A DNA stretch of 64,000 bases, taken from the NCBI RefSeq assembly GCF_024508275.1, contig NZ_CP101989.1, positions 3,162,001 through 3,226,000 on the forward strand, written 5' to 3'. The notes beneath the pieces were generated by a model. It worked only from the letters and a program-made list of their open reading frames with translations, was not told the DNA's origin and did no database searches. The stretch is from Cellulomonas wangsupingiae (lineage in GTDB: Bacteria; Actinomycetota; Actinomycetes; Actinomycetales; Cellulomonadaceae). A program made the position numbers and the translations under genes. Shown piece after piece: positions 1 to 9,182 of this stretch (positions within the stretch are counted from its first letter, which is position 1; the number at the start of each line of letters is the position of its first letter).

Positions 1-182
1 GCCCGCCCGTGCCGCACCAGCGCGTTGGCCGTGGTGTGGGCGATCTCACCCCGCAGTGCCGGGTCGAGCTCGCCGGGGAGCTCGTCGGCCACCGCGGGGT
101 CCATCACCACCGGCCGGTGGTGCCGCCGTCCGCCGCCGGGCGCACCGCCGTCGCTCCTGCCGCTCGTTCCGTCCGTGCTCAC
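1..182 (-). CDS. Partial hypothetical protein, N-terminal part only
   Basis: A minus-strand frame opens at a GTG (180-182) and runs off the left edge without a stop, giving about 60 residues. The first 25 residues are Gly, Arg and His rich. A more protein-like stretch follows an internal ATG (102-104), with MDPAVADELPGEL and then ALRGEIAHTTANALVRHGR. The internal ATG is an alternative start. The gene is divergent from the sugar permease that begins at 325, so the two may share the 140-bp gap. I do not recognise the family and the rest of the gene lies outside the window. Confidence 0.45.
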   Translation of the reverse strand, partial: MSTDGTSGRSDGGAPGGGRRHHRPVVMDPAVADELPGELDPALRGEIAHTTANALVRHGR

Positions 183-324
183 GGCGGCATGATCCCTCGT
201 GTCCCGCCCCGCCACCAGCCGTCGCCCGCCCCGCGACGCCGCCGGCGCCGACGTGCGGGCCGCCCGGGTGCGGGCCACAGTGGGTCTGACCGGGACGGGC
301 CCGGGCACGGGGGGTGGGCTGACC

Positions 325-1791
325 ATGGCCGACGCAGCAGCAGGGCGAGACACATCCGCGGGCCCCTCGAAGTACAAGGGCAAGGCCGTCGCGCTGGCGG
401 TCGCCGCCGCCATCGGCGGCTTCCTGTTCGGGTTCGACAGCTCGGTCATCAACGGCGCCGTCGACGCCGTTCAGGGGGAGTTCGAGCTGTCGGGGGTCGT
501 GACCGGCTTCGTCGTCGCCGTGGCACTGCTGGGCTCGGCCTTCGGCGCCTGGCTGGGCGGGCGCCTGTCGGACCGCTGGGGCCGGACCCGCGTCATGGTG
601 CTGGGCGCCATCCTGTTCTTCGTCTCCTCGATCCTCTCGGGCTTCGCGTTCGCCGCCTGGGACCTGGCGCTGTGGCGCGTGGTGGCCGGCATCGGCATCG
701 GCATCGCGTCCGTCATCGCGCCCGCGTACATCGCGGAGATCGCGCCGGCGTCGATGCGCGGCCGCCTCGGCTCCCTGCAGCAGCTCGCGATCACGCTCGG
801 CATCTTCGCCGCCCTGCTGTCGGACCAGCTCCTGGCGACATCCGCGGGCAGCGCGGCGAACGAGCTGTGGTTCGGGCTCGAGGCGTGGCGGTGGATGTTC
901 CTCGTGTGCGTGGTGCCGGCCGCCGTCTACGGCATCCTGGCGCTGCGCATCCCGGAGTCCCCGCGCTACCTCGTGTCGCAGGGACGCCGCGACGAGGCCC
1001 GTGCGGTGCTGGCCGACGTCCTGGGCGCCGACGAGGACCCCGACGAGCGCGTCGCGCAGATCGAGCAGACGATCCGCACGGACGCGGCGCTCGCCGACCA
1101 GGCGAGCCTGCGCGGCCCGGTCCTGGGGCTGCTGCCGGTGGTGTGGGTCGGCATCCTGCTGTCGGTGTTCCAGCAGTTCGTCGGGATCAACGTGATCTTC
1201 TACTACTCGACGACGCTGTGGCAGGCCGTGGGGTTCGAGGAGAGCCAGTCGTTCCTCATCTCGACGATCACGTCGGTCACGAACGTCCTGGTGACGTTCA
1301 TCGCGATCGCGCTCATCGACAAGGTGGGTCGCCGCCCGCTGCTGCTGGTCGGGTCCGCCGGCATGACCATCTCCCTCGGGACGATGGCCGTGGCGTTCAT
1401 GAACGCCACGGGGACCGGCGACGACGTGAGCCTCGAGGGCGCGTGGGGCGTCATCGCGCTGGTCGCGGCGAACGCGTTCGTCGTGTTCTTCGGGGCGACG
1501 TGGGGCCCGCTGGTGTGGGTGCTGCTGGGCGAGATGTTCCCCAACCGGATCCGCGCGGCCGCCCTGGGCGTGGCGGCGTCGGCGCAGTGGGTCGCCAACT
1601 TCCTCATCACGCTGTCGTTCCCCGAGATGCTCGACCGGTGGGGCGCGACCGTCCCGTACCTGATGTACGCCGGGTTCGCGCTCCTGTCGTTCTTCTTCGT
1701 GCTGACCAAGGTGCCGGAGACCAAGGGCGTGCAGCTGGAGGACATGGAGGGCCTGAAGGTCCACCGCCGGGGACGCGACGCGACCGCCTGA
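325..1791 (+). CDS. MFS sugar porter (sugar:H+ symporter family)
   Basis: A 488-residue, roughly 12-helix permease expected to import a sugar by proton symport across the cytoplasmic membrane. Sugar-porter signatures are present: GGFLFGFDSSVINGA in the first helix, GRLSDRWGR after helix 2, PESPRYLV before the central loop, DKVGRRPL between helices 8 and 9, and PETKG at the C-terminal end. The length fits the XylE/GLUT-like family (about 450-500). I chose the ATG at 325 over an upstream in-frame GTG at 199 because it has a GGGGGTGG Shine-Dalgarno 8 bases ahead and places the first helix about 20 residues in. The substrate cannot be read from sequence; xylose, glucose or arabinose would fit a polysaccharide degrader. 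It appears monocistronic. Confidence 0.88.
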   Translation: MADAAAGRDTSAGPSKYKGKAVALAVAAAIGGFLFGFDSSVINGAVDAVQGEFELSGVVTGFVVAVALLGSAFGAWLGGRLSDRWGRTRVMVLGAILFFVSSILSGFAFAAWDLALWRVVAGIGIGIASVIAPAYIAEIAPASMRGRLGSLQQLAITLGIFAALLSDQLLATSAGSAANELWFGLEAWRWMFLVCVVPAAVYGILALRIPESPRYLVSQGRRDEARAVLADVLGADEDPDERVAQIEQTIRTDAALADQASLRGPVLGLLPVVWVGILLSVFQQFVGINVIFYYSTTLWQAVGFEESQSFLISTITSVTNVLVTFIAIALIDKVGRRPLLLVGSAGMTISLGTMAVAFMNATGTGDDVSLEGAWGVIALVAANAFVVFFGATWGPLVWVLLGEMFPNRIRAAALGVAASAQWVANFLITLSFPEMLDRWGATVPYLMYAGFALLSFFFVLTKVPETKGVQLEDMEGLKVHRRGRDATA

Positions 1792-1809
1792 CGCAGGACA
1801 CGCAAACCT

Positions 1810-1853
1810 GTTGCCTCAGGTAACGATCGGACGTAGGGTTGCCTGAAGCAACC
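1810..1853 (+). promoter_or_regulatory. Promoter with two MarR-type operator palindromes for the DHA2 exporter
   Basis: Two copies of a 15-bp pseudo-palindrome, GTTGCCTNARGYAAC, lie at 1810-1824 and 1838-1852, 28 bp apart. The second is part of a perfect 6-bp inverted repeat (GGTTGC, 5-base spacer, GCAACC, 1837-1853). The first copy contains a TTGCCT -35 box (1811-1816), followed after 17 bp by a TAGGGT -10 box (1834-1839) that abuts the second copy. A bound repressor would therefore cover both promoter elements. The MarR gene at 3599-4060 is the obvious candidate regulator, but that is an inference from proximity. Confidence 0.6.
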
Positions 1854-1947
1854 GTCACGAAGGGCCTCGGGCCGCGGGACGTCCTGCCCCGACCGCCGAC
1901 GACGCACGGTCACCACCACCCCGCGCCCGGAAGCGAGCACCCCTCCG

Positions 1948-3552
1948 TTGAGCCTGACCCGCACACCCGTCGACGGCCCCGCCGCCGGCCCCACCAGCAC
2001 CGGCATGACGCACCGCGAGGTGCTCGAGGCCCTGTCCGGGATCCTCCTGGGCATGTTCGTCTCGATCCTGGCGACGAGCATCGTCTCGACGTCGCTGCCC
2101 CGCATCATCACCGACCTCGGCGGCAGCCAGTCCGCGTTCACCTGGGTCGTCACCGCGACCCTCCTGACCACCACGGTCTCGACGCCCATCTGGGGCAAGC
2201 TCGCCGACATCCTCGACCGCAAGCTGCTCGTGCAGGTCGCGCTGGTGATCTCGGTCGTCTCGTCCGCGCTGGCCGGGCTGTCGCAGAGCACCGAGATGCT
2301 CATCGGCATGCGCGCCGTGCAGGGCATCGGCGCCGGCGGCCTCACCGCGCTGGGCACCGTCCTGATCGCCGACATCATCAGCCCCCGCGAGCGCGGCCGG
2401 TACATGGGCCTCATGGGTGCCGTGATGGCCGTGGGCACGGTCGGCGGGCCGCTGCTCGGCGGGGTCATCACCGACGCCGCGGGCTGGCGCTGGAACTTCT
2501 TCGTCGGCCTGCCGATCGCCGTGGCCGCGATCGTCGTGCTGCAGCGCACCCTGCACCTGCCCCCGATCGTGCGGCGCCGGGTACGGATCGACTGGGCCGG
2601 TGCGATCCTGCTGTCGGTCTCGATCGCCACGCTCCTGCTGTGGATCACGTTCGCCGGCACGTCGTTCGACTGGGTGTCCTGGCAGAGCGCCGTCATGGTG
2701 GGCGCCTCGCTGCTGGGCGTCGTCGCCATCGTCCTGGTCGAGTCGCGCGCGGCCGAGCCGATGATCCCGCTGCACCTGTTCCGCAACCGGACCGTCCTGC
2801 TCACCGTGCTCGCGTCCGTCGCCGTCGGCGTCGCGCTGTTCGGCACGCAGGTGTTCCTCAGCCAGTACATGCAGCTCGCCCGCGGCAAGACGCCCACCGA
2901 GTCCGGCCTGCTGACCATCCCGATGGTCGCCGGCACGTTCCTCGCGTCCACGCTGTCCGGCCGCGCGATCTCCGCCAGCGGCCGCTACAAGCGCGTCATG
3001 GTCACCGGCGCGGTCCTGCTGACCGCCGGCCTCGGCCTCATGGGGACGATCGACGAGACCACGAGCTTCACGCTCGTCGGCCTGTACATGCTGGTCGTCG
3101 GCTCGGGCGTCGGCATGCTCATGCAGAACCTCGTGCTGGCGACCCAGAACACCCTGCCCCTCACCGAGATGGGCGCCGGCACGGCGATGGTCGCGTTCTT
3201 CCGGACGCTCGGCGGCGCCATCGGCGTCTCGGCGCTGGGTGCGCTGCTGTCCAGCCGGGTCTCGCGCCTGCTCGCCGACGGCCTGGCGGGGATCGGGGTC
3301 GACCCGTCCGCGATGGGCTCGGGGGGCACGAGCACGCTGCCCGACCTGGCGACCCTGCCCGGTCCGGTGCGGCACGTCGTCGAGCACGCCTTCGGCGTCG
3401 GCGTCTCCGAGCTGTTCCTCGTCGGCGCACCGATCGCCCTGCTCGCGCTCGTCGCGGTGATCGCGCTGCGCGAGGTGCCGCTGGGACGTGCGTCCGGCGT
3501 CGAGCAGCGGCTCGCGGCCCAGGCCGCGCCGACGGAGCCCACCGCCTCCTGA
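1948..3552 (+). CDS. DHA2-family (EmrB/QacA-like) multidrug exporter
   Basis: A 534-residue MFS protein with about 14 predicted helices, expected to export drugs or other toxic hydrophobic compounds by proton antiport. It has the MFS motif A (GKLADILDRK, about residues 89-98), the drug-exporter motif C region (GGPLLGGVITDAAGWRWNFF) and the DHA2-type extra helix pair. The TTG start at 1948 is the first in-frame start, with GGAAG about 14 bases upstream; an ATG at 2005 (residue 20) is an alternative that keeps every helix. The gene converges on a MarR-family gene that ends 47 bp away, and its promoter carries paired palindromes. The substrate is unknown. Confidence 0.85.
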   Translation: MSLTRTPVDGPAAGPTSTGMTHREVLEALSGILLGMFVSILATSIVSTSLPRIITDLGGSQSAFTWVVTATLLTTTVSTPIWGKLADILDRKLLVQVALVISVVSSALAGLSQSTEMLIGMRAVQGIGAGGLTALGTVLIADIISPRERGRYMGLMGAVMAVGTVGGPLLGGVITDAAGWRWNFFVGLPIAVAAIVVLQRTLHLPPIVRRRVRIDWAGAILLSVSIATLLLWITFAGTSFDWVSWQSAVMVGASLLGVVAIVLVESRAAEPMIPLHLFRNRTVLLTVLASVAVGVALFGTQVFLSQYMQLARGKTPTESGLLTIPMVAGTFLASTLSGRAISASGRYKRVMVTGAVLLTAGLGLMGTIDETTSFTLVGLYMLVVGSGVGMLMQNLVLATQNTLPLTEMGAGTAMVAFFRTLGGAIGVSALGALLSSRVSRLLADGLAGIGVDPSAMGSGGTSTLPDLATLPGPVRHVVEHAFGVGVSELFLVGAPIALLALVAVIALREVPLGRASGVEQRLAAQAAPTEPTAS

Positions 3553-3598
3553 CCCGCCGGCCGCACGGACGCCCACCCCACGGACCGGGCCGCGGGCC

Positions 3599-4060
3599 TC
3601 ACCCCGGGCCGGCGGACCGGTCCGTGTGGCGCACGAGGTCGTCGTTGAGGCGTCCGAGCAGGTCGGCGAGCTGCGTGAGCTCCTCTTCGCGCCACGCGTC
3701 GAGCGACCGGCGCATGTACTCCTGCCGCCCGGCCCGCGCGTGCGCGAGCCGGCGCTCCCCCTCGGGCGTCAGCGCGAGGGGCTGGCTGCGCGAGTCGTGG
3801 GGGTCGGGAGTCCGCCCCAGCAGCCCCAGCCTCTCCAGGCGCGTCACCTGACGGGACATGGTCCCGCGGCCCACCCCCAGCAGGTCGGCCAGGTCGCTCG
3901 TGCGCGTCCCCGGGACACGCGCCACCGTCGCCAGCAGCAGGTACGCCGACGCGTCGAGGTCCGGGTGGACCGTGCGCGCCAGCCCCGCCGAGGCCGCCCG
4001 CGCGCGCCGCATGAAGAGGCCGAGCTCCCGCTCCACACGCAGCACCGGGTCGTCGCTCAT
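3599..4060 (-). CDS. MarR-family winged-helix transcriptional regulator
   Basis: A 153-residue dimeric winged-helix DNA-binding protein. The helix-turn-helix is visible around GTRTSDLADLLGVGRGTMSRQ (residues 51-71), followed by RLERLGLLGR, and the wing contains the family's DPHDSR motif (usually DxRDxR, so slightly variant) before LALTPEGERRL. The N- and C-terminal helices should form the dimer interface. It is convergent with the DHA2 exporter. Pairing with that exporter is typical of MarR/EmrR systems in which ligand binding releases repression. No cysteine is present, so a redox switch is unlikely. Confidence 0.85.
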   Translation of the reverse strand: MSDDPVLRVERELGLFMRRARAASAGLARTVHPDLDASAYLLLATVARVPGTRTSDLADLLGVGRGTMSRQVTRLERLGLLGRTPDPHDSRSQPLALTPEGERRLAHARAGRQEYMRRSLDAWREEELTQLADLLGRLNDDLVRHTDRSAGPG

Positions 4061-4094
4061 GCGCTCATCCTGGCGCAGTCCGCGCCGGCGTGGT

Positions 4095-4856
4095 TCAGCG
4101 CGCCCAGGTCGTGCGTCGGCGCGCCACCTGGGCGATCGCTGAGACCCGCGCCGGGTCGAGCCGCTCCGGCAGGCGCCGGAACACGTTGGGCACCTCGTGG
4201 CGCGCGATCACCAGGGCGTCCTGGGGCGGGTCGTGCGCGTCGCGGGACAGGTCACCCGTGATCACCAGGACGGCCCGCACCCCCGCACCCGCGCACCCCG
4301 CCGCCAGCAGCAGGCCCTGGACGCGCGCCGCCTCGAGGCGGGCGTCCCGCAGGTAGGGCACGGAACGGCCGTCGACGTGGATGGTCCGCGCCGCGACCCG
4401 CACGTCGCTGCCGGGGTGACGACGCTCCGTGATCGTGTAGATGCCTCCCGGGCCGACCAGCAGGTGCTCGACGACCGACCCCTGCCGCCCGAGCGGGACG
4501 TCGTGCACGGCCTGCCAGCCGTCGTCGGCCAGCCGGTCGAGCCGCGCACCGACGGGACTGCCCCGCTCGCCGCGCGGGTGGTCGTCGCCGTCGCCGAGCC
4601 ACGCCTCGAGGCCGGCCTCGTCGAGCGCGTCGAGCGACGCGAGCTCCGAGGTCACGGGCAGCACCAGCTCGGGGACGTCGGACCGCAGGTACGCCTGGGC
4701 CGCGCGGCGGACCCGCGCCTCCAGGACGGGGTCGTCCGCGACGACCTCGCCGGACTGCAGGTCGACGGAGCCGACCCGCGCACCGGTCTCGTGCGTGACG
4801 TAGAGGCGGTCGGCGCCGTACCGCCGCCATCGCCGAACCGTCAGCACCTCGTCCAC
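4095..4856 (-). CDS. NERD-domain protein (nuclease-related)
   Basis: A 253-residue soluble protein. The NERD core lies in the C-terminal half: SVVEHLLVGPGGIYTI (about 129-144), a following basic and hydrophobic stretch, and VRAVLVITGD with a conserved acidic residue. This matches the nuclease-related domain, a restriction-endonuclease-like fold proposed to act in DNA processing. The N-terminal 90 residues look like a separate substrate or partner domain and are unassigned. The GTG start is supported by a GATAAT -10 box (4863-4868) only 6 bases upstream, which predicts a leaderless mRNA. Cellular function is not known. It lies 34 bp from the MarR gene on the same strand. Confidence 0.7.
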   Translation of the reverse strand: MDEVLTVRRWRRYGADRLYVTHETGARVGSVDLQSGEVVADDPVLEARVRRAAQAYLRSDVPELVLPVTSELASLDALDEAGLEAWLGDGDDHPRGERGSPVGARLDRLADDGWQAVHDVPLGRQGSVVEHLLVGPGGIYTITERRHPGSDVRVAARTIHVDGRSVPYLRDARLEAARVQGLLLAAGCAGAGVRAVLVITGDLSRDAHDPPQDALVIARHEVPNVFRRLPERLDPARVSAIAQVARRRTTWAR

Positions 4857-4976
4857 GTCCGCATTATCGGCACGCCGGGCGCCGTACTTCAGTCCCGTCC
4901 ACGGGGGACTTCGGTGCGCGGCGGCGTGTCGCGGCGTGTCGTCACCCGCTCGGCTGCCGGGGGGCCGAGGACCTGG

Positions 4977-5414
4977 TCACCCGCCCGTGACGGGCCCCTC
5001 GCCGGCCGCCGGCTCGAAGGTCAGGCTGAGCGAGTTCATGCAGAACCGGTCCCCCGTCGGCGTCTGCGGCGCGTCGTCGAAGACGTGGCCCAGGTGGGAG
5101 CCGCAGCGCGCGCACCGGACCTCGGTCCGGACCATGCCCAGGGTCCTGTCGGTGAGCAGCTCGACACGGTCGCCGGCCAGCGGGGAGAAGAAGCTCGGCC
5201 AGCCGCAGTGCGCGTCGAACTTGGTGTCGGAGCGGAACAGCTCGTTGCCGCAGGCGCGACAGCGGTAGACGCCCTCGCGGTGCTCGTCGAGGAGGGCGCC
5301 GGTCCACGGGCGCTCGGTACCGGCGCGGCGCAGCACGGCGAACTCCTGCGGCTCGAGCTCCAGCTGCCACTGCGCGTCGGTCTTGGTCACGGGGTAGGTC
5401 CCGGGGTCGCTCAC
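4977..5414 (-). CDS. msrB: Peptide-methionine (R)-S-oxide reductase MsrB
   Basis: A 145-residue cytosolic enzyme that reduces methionine-R-sulfoxide in proteins, normally recycled by thioredoxin. All family marks are visible: two zinc-binding CxxC pairs (RCRAC and RCARC), the HCGWPSF substrate loop, the CGSHLGHVF segment, and RFCMNS carrying the catalytic cysteine. Length is typical of stand-alone MsrB. It is divergent from the GGDEF-EAL gene across a 185-bp gap. No msrA neighbour is present in the window. Confidence 0.95.
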   Translation of the reverse strand: MSDPGTYPVTKTDAQWQLELEPQEFAVLRRAGTERPWTGALLDEHREGVYRCRACGNELFRSDTKFDAHCGWPSFFSPLAGDRVELLTDRTLGMVRTEVRCARCGSHLGHVFDDAPQTPTGDRFCMNSLSLTFEPAAGEGPVTGG

Positions 5415-5599
5415 GTCGTCTCCTCGTCCCGCACCGCCCTCGCGGCGGCACCGTGGCTCTCAACACCGGGCGCCCGGCGGGCGTTCCCGCCGCCGGCGCC
5501 AGCCACGCCCGGCGGCCATGTCCGCCACCAGGCAGGCGTGACGTCATACGCTGACCGGGAGGTTCCCCTCACGGGAACGCCCCGAGCCAAGAGGTGCAC

Positions 5600-7615
5600 G
5601 TGCCAGCCGGTCGCCGTCGTTCGAGCCCCACGCGCACGTTCGCCGTCGTGAGCCTCCTCGGTATGGCCCTCGTCGGTGTCGCGCTGGTCCTGGTGACGTC
5701 GACGCAGATGCGCGGTCAGGCGCTGCGGGACGGGACGGGGTCGGCGACCCGCATCGCGGTGTACGCCGCGGGCGTCGTGCCGTCCACCGCCTTCGTCACG
5801 GGCGTGCTGTCGACCGACGAGCGCGCCGCGGTGGCGACGGCCACGCGCGGGTTCGAGGACGAGCTCGTCGAGCTGCGGCTGTGGAGCCCGGACGGGCGCC
5901 TGATGTACTCGTCGGACGCCGCCACGACGGGCCTGCCCCACAGCGACCGCCTGGCCGGGGTGATGCAGAGCGAGGTGCCGGACGCGGTGGTCCAGCCGGA
6001 CGTGCGGCCGAGCGACACCGCCGCCGACCAGGGCACGGTCCTCGACGCGTACGTCCCGGTGCTCGCGGCCGACACCGCGACGCCGGACGCACCGGACGGC
6101 ATCGACCCGGGGGCCGTCGTCGGCGCGGCGGAGGTCATGCTCGACCACACCACGGCGCAGGAGACGCTGCGCGACGCGACCCGCACGGTCACGCTCGTCG
6201 TCGCCGGCAGCCTGGTCGTGCTGTGGCTGGCGCTGTTCCGCATCGTGCACGCCACGTCGCGTCGGCTGCGGGCGACAGCGCTGGAGAACGCTCGCCTCGC
6301 CCTGCTCGACTCCCTCACCGGCCTGCCGAACCGGCGGCTGCTCGCCGACCAGATGCAGCGGGCCATCGACCGGGTCGCGGACGACGGCGCCCGGGTCGGG
6401 CTGATCCTGCTCGACATCGACCGCTTCAAGGACATCAACGACACGCTGGGGCACGACCACGGGGACGAGCTGCTGCGCCAGGTGGCCGAGCGGCTGCGCG
6501 ACGCGCTGCGCGACGACGACGTGGTGGCGCGCCTCGGCGGCGACGAGTTCGCGATCCTGCTGCCGGACGTCCGCACGGTGGCCAACGCCGAGCGGCTGGC
6601 GCGGCGGGTCCGCGGCCTGTTCACCCAGCCGTTCGAGCTCAGCGAGATCGCGCTGCACGTCGAGACCTCCATCGGCGTGGCCTGTCTCCCGGACCACGCG
6701 GCCGACGCGTCGGCGCTCATGCGGACCGCGGACATCGCGATGTACGCCGCCAAGCACCACCGCACGGGGGTCAGCGTGTACTCGCCCGACGCGGACGACT
6801 CCTCACCGGCGCGCCTGGTCCTGCTGGGCGAGCTGCACCGCGTGCTCGAGGCGCACGCCCGGTCCGACGGCGAGCCGCAGCTGGAGATGCACTACCAGCC
6901 GAAGATCGAGCTGTCGTCGCACCGCACGGTCGGCCTGGAGGCGCTGATCCGGTGGCGGCACCCCACGCGCGGGCTCCTGCCGCCCGGCACGTTCGTGCCG
7001 CTGGCCGAGCAGTCGGGCCTCATCCACCGCGTCACCGAGTTCGCCCTCGGGGAGTCGGTGCGCCAGCTCGCCCGCTGGCAGGCGCAGGGCGAGGCCGTGC
7101 CCGTGGCGGTGAACCTGTCCGCGCACGACGTCGTCAGCCCCGCTGTCGTGGAGCTGATCGAGGCGCTGCTGGCGGAGCACGGGGTCGACCCGTCGCTCCT
7201 CGAGGTGGAGATCACGGAGACCGCGCTCGTCGCGGACCCGTCCCGCGTGGTGCCCGTGCTCGAGCGGCTGGGTGCGCTGGGCGTGCGCGTCGCGATCGAC
7301 GACTTCGGCACGGGGACGACGTCCATCTCGCAGCTGCGGGACCTGCCGGTGGCCGAGCTCAAGATCGACCGGCTGTTCGTCGCCGACCTGGGCGAGGGCG
7401 GGCGGTCGGGGTCCGAGGTGGTCGTGCAGGCGATGGTCGACCTGGCGCACTCGTTCGGGCTGCGGGTGGTGGCCGAGGGCGTCGAGGACGCCGAGACGGC
7501 CGCCACGCTCGCCCGGCTCGGTGTCGACCGCGCGCAGGGGTTCCTGTGGGCGCGACCCGCTCCCGCCGACGCCGTTCACCCTCCCGGCGACCACGCCCTT
7601 CACCCCATCGGGTGA
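5600..7615 (+). CDS. Membrane GGDEF-EAL protein (c-di-GMP synthesis and hydrolysis)
   Basis: A 671-residue protein with a helix at about 13-33, an extracytoplasmic sensor region of about 160 residues, a second helix at about 196-216, then GGDEF (RLGGDEF near 313) and EAL domains. The GGDEF site is intact with an inhibitory RxxD (RDDD) exactly five residues before it. The EAL domain keeps EALIRWRHP, the Asn of VNLSAHD, the Glu of EITET, DDFGTG, LKID, AEGVED and the Gln of QGFLWARP, so both activities could be functional; which one dominates cannot be told. GTG 5600 was chosen because AAGAGG (5589-5594) sits 5 bases ahead, whereas the GTG at 5594 overlaps that site. It lies directly upstream of the TasA/SipW-like operon. 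Confidence 0.88.
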   Translation: MPAGRRRSSPTRTFAVVSLLGMALVGVALVLVTSTQMRGQALRDGTGSATRIAVYAAGVVPSTAFVTGVLSTDERAAVATATRGFEDELVELRLWSPDGRLMYSSDAATTGLPHSDRLAGVMQSEVPDAVVQPDVRPSDTAADQGTVLDAYVPVLAADTATPDAPDGIDPGAVVGAAEVMLDHTTAQETLRDATRTVTLVVAGSLVVLWLALFRIVHATSRRLRATALENARLALLDSLTGLPNRRLLADQMQRAIDRVADDGARVGLILLDIDRFKDINDTLGHDHGDELLRQVAERLRDALRDDDVVARLGGDEFAILLPDVRTVANAERLARRVRGLFTQPFELSEIALHVETSIGVACLPDHAADASALMRTADIAMYAAKHHRTGVSVYSPDADDSSPARLVLLGELHRVLEAHARSDGEPQLEMHYQPKIELSSHRTVGLEALIRWRHPTRGLLPPGTFVPLAEQSGLIHRVTEFALGESVRQLARWQAQGEAVPVAVNLSAHDVVSPAVVELIEALLAEHGVDPSLLEVEITETALVADPSRVVPVLERLGALGVRVAIDDFGTGTTSISQLRDLPVAELKIDRLFVADLGEGGRSGSEVVVQAMVDLAHSFGLRVVAEGVEDAETAATLARLGVDRAQGFLWARPAPADAVHPPGDHALHPIG

Positions 7616-7735
7616 ATCGACGCCACAACCCTCAAGTCGCGTCCACGACGTGTCGACCACAGCCGATGTGGGTGGGGTGTGGCCGCGATCGCGCGGTGGC
7701 ACGGCAGGGCGCGGACCGCTGGAGGGACGACGGCG

Positions 7736-8461
7736 ATGATGGACGAGCTGCTCGAGGACATGATCGACCCGGCTCCGTCCCGCCAGGACGTGGCACGGCG
7801 CCGACGCGCGTGGGCCACCGGCTCCATCCTCGTGCTCGCGGGCGTCGGCGTGACGTCGCTGACGACGTCGGCGCTGTTCACGGACAAGGACCCCCTGACC
7901 GGCGGGATCAGCACCGGGACCGTCGTGCTGAGCACCGGCGGGGAGGACGTCAGGTTCGACGTGCCGGTGGAGGGGCTCGCCCCGGGCGGCGCCGTCGTCG
8001 CACCGGTCGTCGTGAGCAACGCCGGCTCGTTGGAGCTGCGCTACGCCGTGAGCATGGCGGCGTCACGGGCCACTGCTCCGAACCCGCTCCCGGCCGGAGT
8101 CGTCCAGGGCGACGGCCTGCTGCACGACCAGCTGCGCATCCGCGTCTTCAGCGGCACGCCGTGCACGATCGAGGCCACCGGCGGCGACAACCCGGAGGGC
8201 GAGCCCGCCACCGGGGTGGCGGTGCTGGGCGACACGGCCGACCTGGTCGAGGGCGACTACGGCCTGCCGACCGACATGACCCCGATCGTGGGCGACCCGC
8301 AGACAGGCCAGGACACGGACGACCGGGTGCTCGAGGGCGTGACCACGCAGGAGACGCTGTGCGTGCGGGCGGACCTGTCGTCCGCTGCGGGCAACACCTA
8401 CCAGAACACCGCGACGAGCCTAACGTTCCAGCTCGACTCCGAGCAGACGGTGAACAACTGA
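7736..8461 (+). CDS. TasA/CalY-like protein with SipW-type signal segment
   Basis: A 241-residue exported protein. A basic stretch (RRRR) precedes a hydrophobic helix (about residues 27-47), followed by TTSALFTDKD and then a beta-rich domain with TGTVVLSTGG and VSNAGSLELRYAVS. This layout matches the SipW-dependent family (TasA, CalY/camelysin, and actinobacterial relatives), which includes fibre-forming matrix proteins. Two cysteines (TPCTIEA and ETLCVRA) may form a disulfide. The start follows GGAGGG (7721-7726), and an ATG directly after it is possible. The signal peptidase gene follows after 7 bp, so the two should be co-transcribed. Fibre formation is inferred from the family. Confidence 0.72.
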   Translation: MMDELLEDMIDPAPSRQDVARRRRAWATGSILVLAGVGVTSLTTSALFTDKDPLTGGISTGTVVLSTGGEDVRFDVPVEGLAPGGAVVAPVVVSNAGSLELRYAVSMAASRATAPNPLPAGVVQGDGLLHDQLRIRVFSGTPCTIEATGGDNPEGEPATGVAVLGDTADLVEGDYGLPTDMTPIVGDPQTGQDTDDRVLEGVTTQETLCVRADLSSAAGNTYQNTATSLTFQLDSEQTVNN

Positions 8462-8468
8462 GACGACG

Positions 8469-9182
8469 ATGACAGTCGTGGAGCGGGCCGCGCAGCCCTT
8501 CGTCGACCGTCGGGCCGGGCGGCCGACGGTCCGACGGCGCGCGCCGTGGTGGCGGGTCGCCACGAGCGTGGCCCTGTGGTCCGTCGTGGCCGTCGGCACG
8601 CTCGCGTACCTCACGTCGTTGGCCGTGCCGCTGTGGTTCCAGGCCCAGGGCCAGCGGCTGCTCATCGTGACGTCGGGCTCGATGGCGCCGCAGCTCGTCG
8701 CGGGTGACGTCGTCGTGCTGCGGCCCGTCTCCGACCCCTCGGAGCTCAAGCCGGGTCTCGTCGTGACCTTCCAGCCGGTGGGGGCGACCGGGCTGGTGAC
8801 GCACCGCATCGTGTCGCTGCACAACCTGCCGGCCATGCGCGAGGTGCCGGACGGCGGGGGGCGCACCGAGCCGGTCCTCGACGACGCCGGCGAGCCGGTG
8901 CTGCAGCCGTACATCCGCACGCAGGGGGACGCGAACCCGGCGCCGGACGCGAACGCGACCCCCGTCGAGCGGGTGCGCGGCGTGCTCCTGGACGTCCACC
9001 ACGGCTGGGGCTCGCTGCTGACGTGGGCCGCGTCCGCGCAGGGGCGCGCGGTGATGCTCGTGCCGGCCCTCGTCGCGCTCGCGACGCTCGAGGTGGTCTC
9101 GGTCGTCGAGGGTCGGCGCCGGGCGCAGCGGTCGCGGCGCCCGCTGGACGACGGGAGGGTCGATGCGCTCCTCCTCGACTGA
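8469..9182 (+). CDS. sipW: Signal peptidase I of the SipW (ER) type
   Basis: A 237-residue membrane peptidase expected to remove the signal segment from its operon partners. It has an N-terminal helix (about 30-55), the nucleophile in TSGSMAP (Ser71), a histidine in THRI (His112) where the usual bacterial enzyme has lysine, and GDANPAPD with Asp154 and Asp160. Ser/His/Asp chemistry is the mark of the ER/SipW class. A second helix lies near 195-215. The gene starts 7 bp after the TasA-like gene and its 3' end overlaps the next gene by 20 bp. Confidence 0.85.
   Translation: MTVVERAAQPFVDRRAGRPTVRRRAPWWRVATSVALWSVVAVGTLAYLTSLAVPLWFQAQGQRLLIVTSGSMAPQLVAGDVVVLRPVSDPSELKPGLVVTFQPVGATGLVTHRIVSLHNLPAMREVPDGGGRTEPVLDDAGEPVLQPYIRTQGDANPAPDANATPVERVRGVLLDVHHGWGSLLTWAASAQGRAVMLVPALVALATLEVVSVVEGRRRAQRSRRPLDDGRVDALLLD

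Noticed and set aside
46..1764. Long minus-strand frames opposite the sugar permease
   Set aside because: Composition is dominated by Arg, His, Gln and Glu without any motif, while the plus strand has clear sugar-porter signatures.
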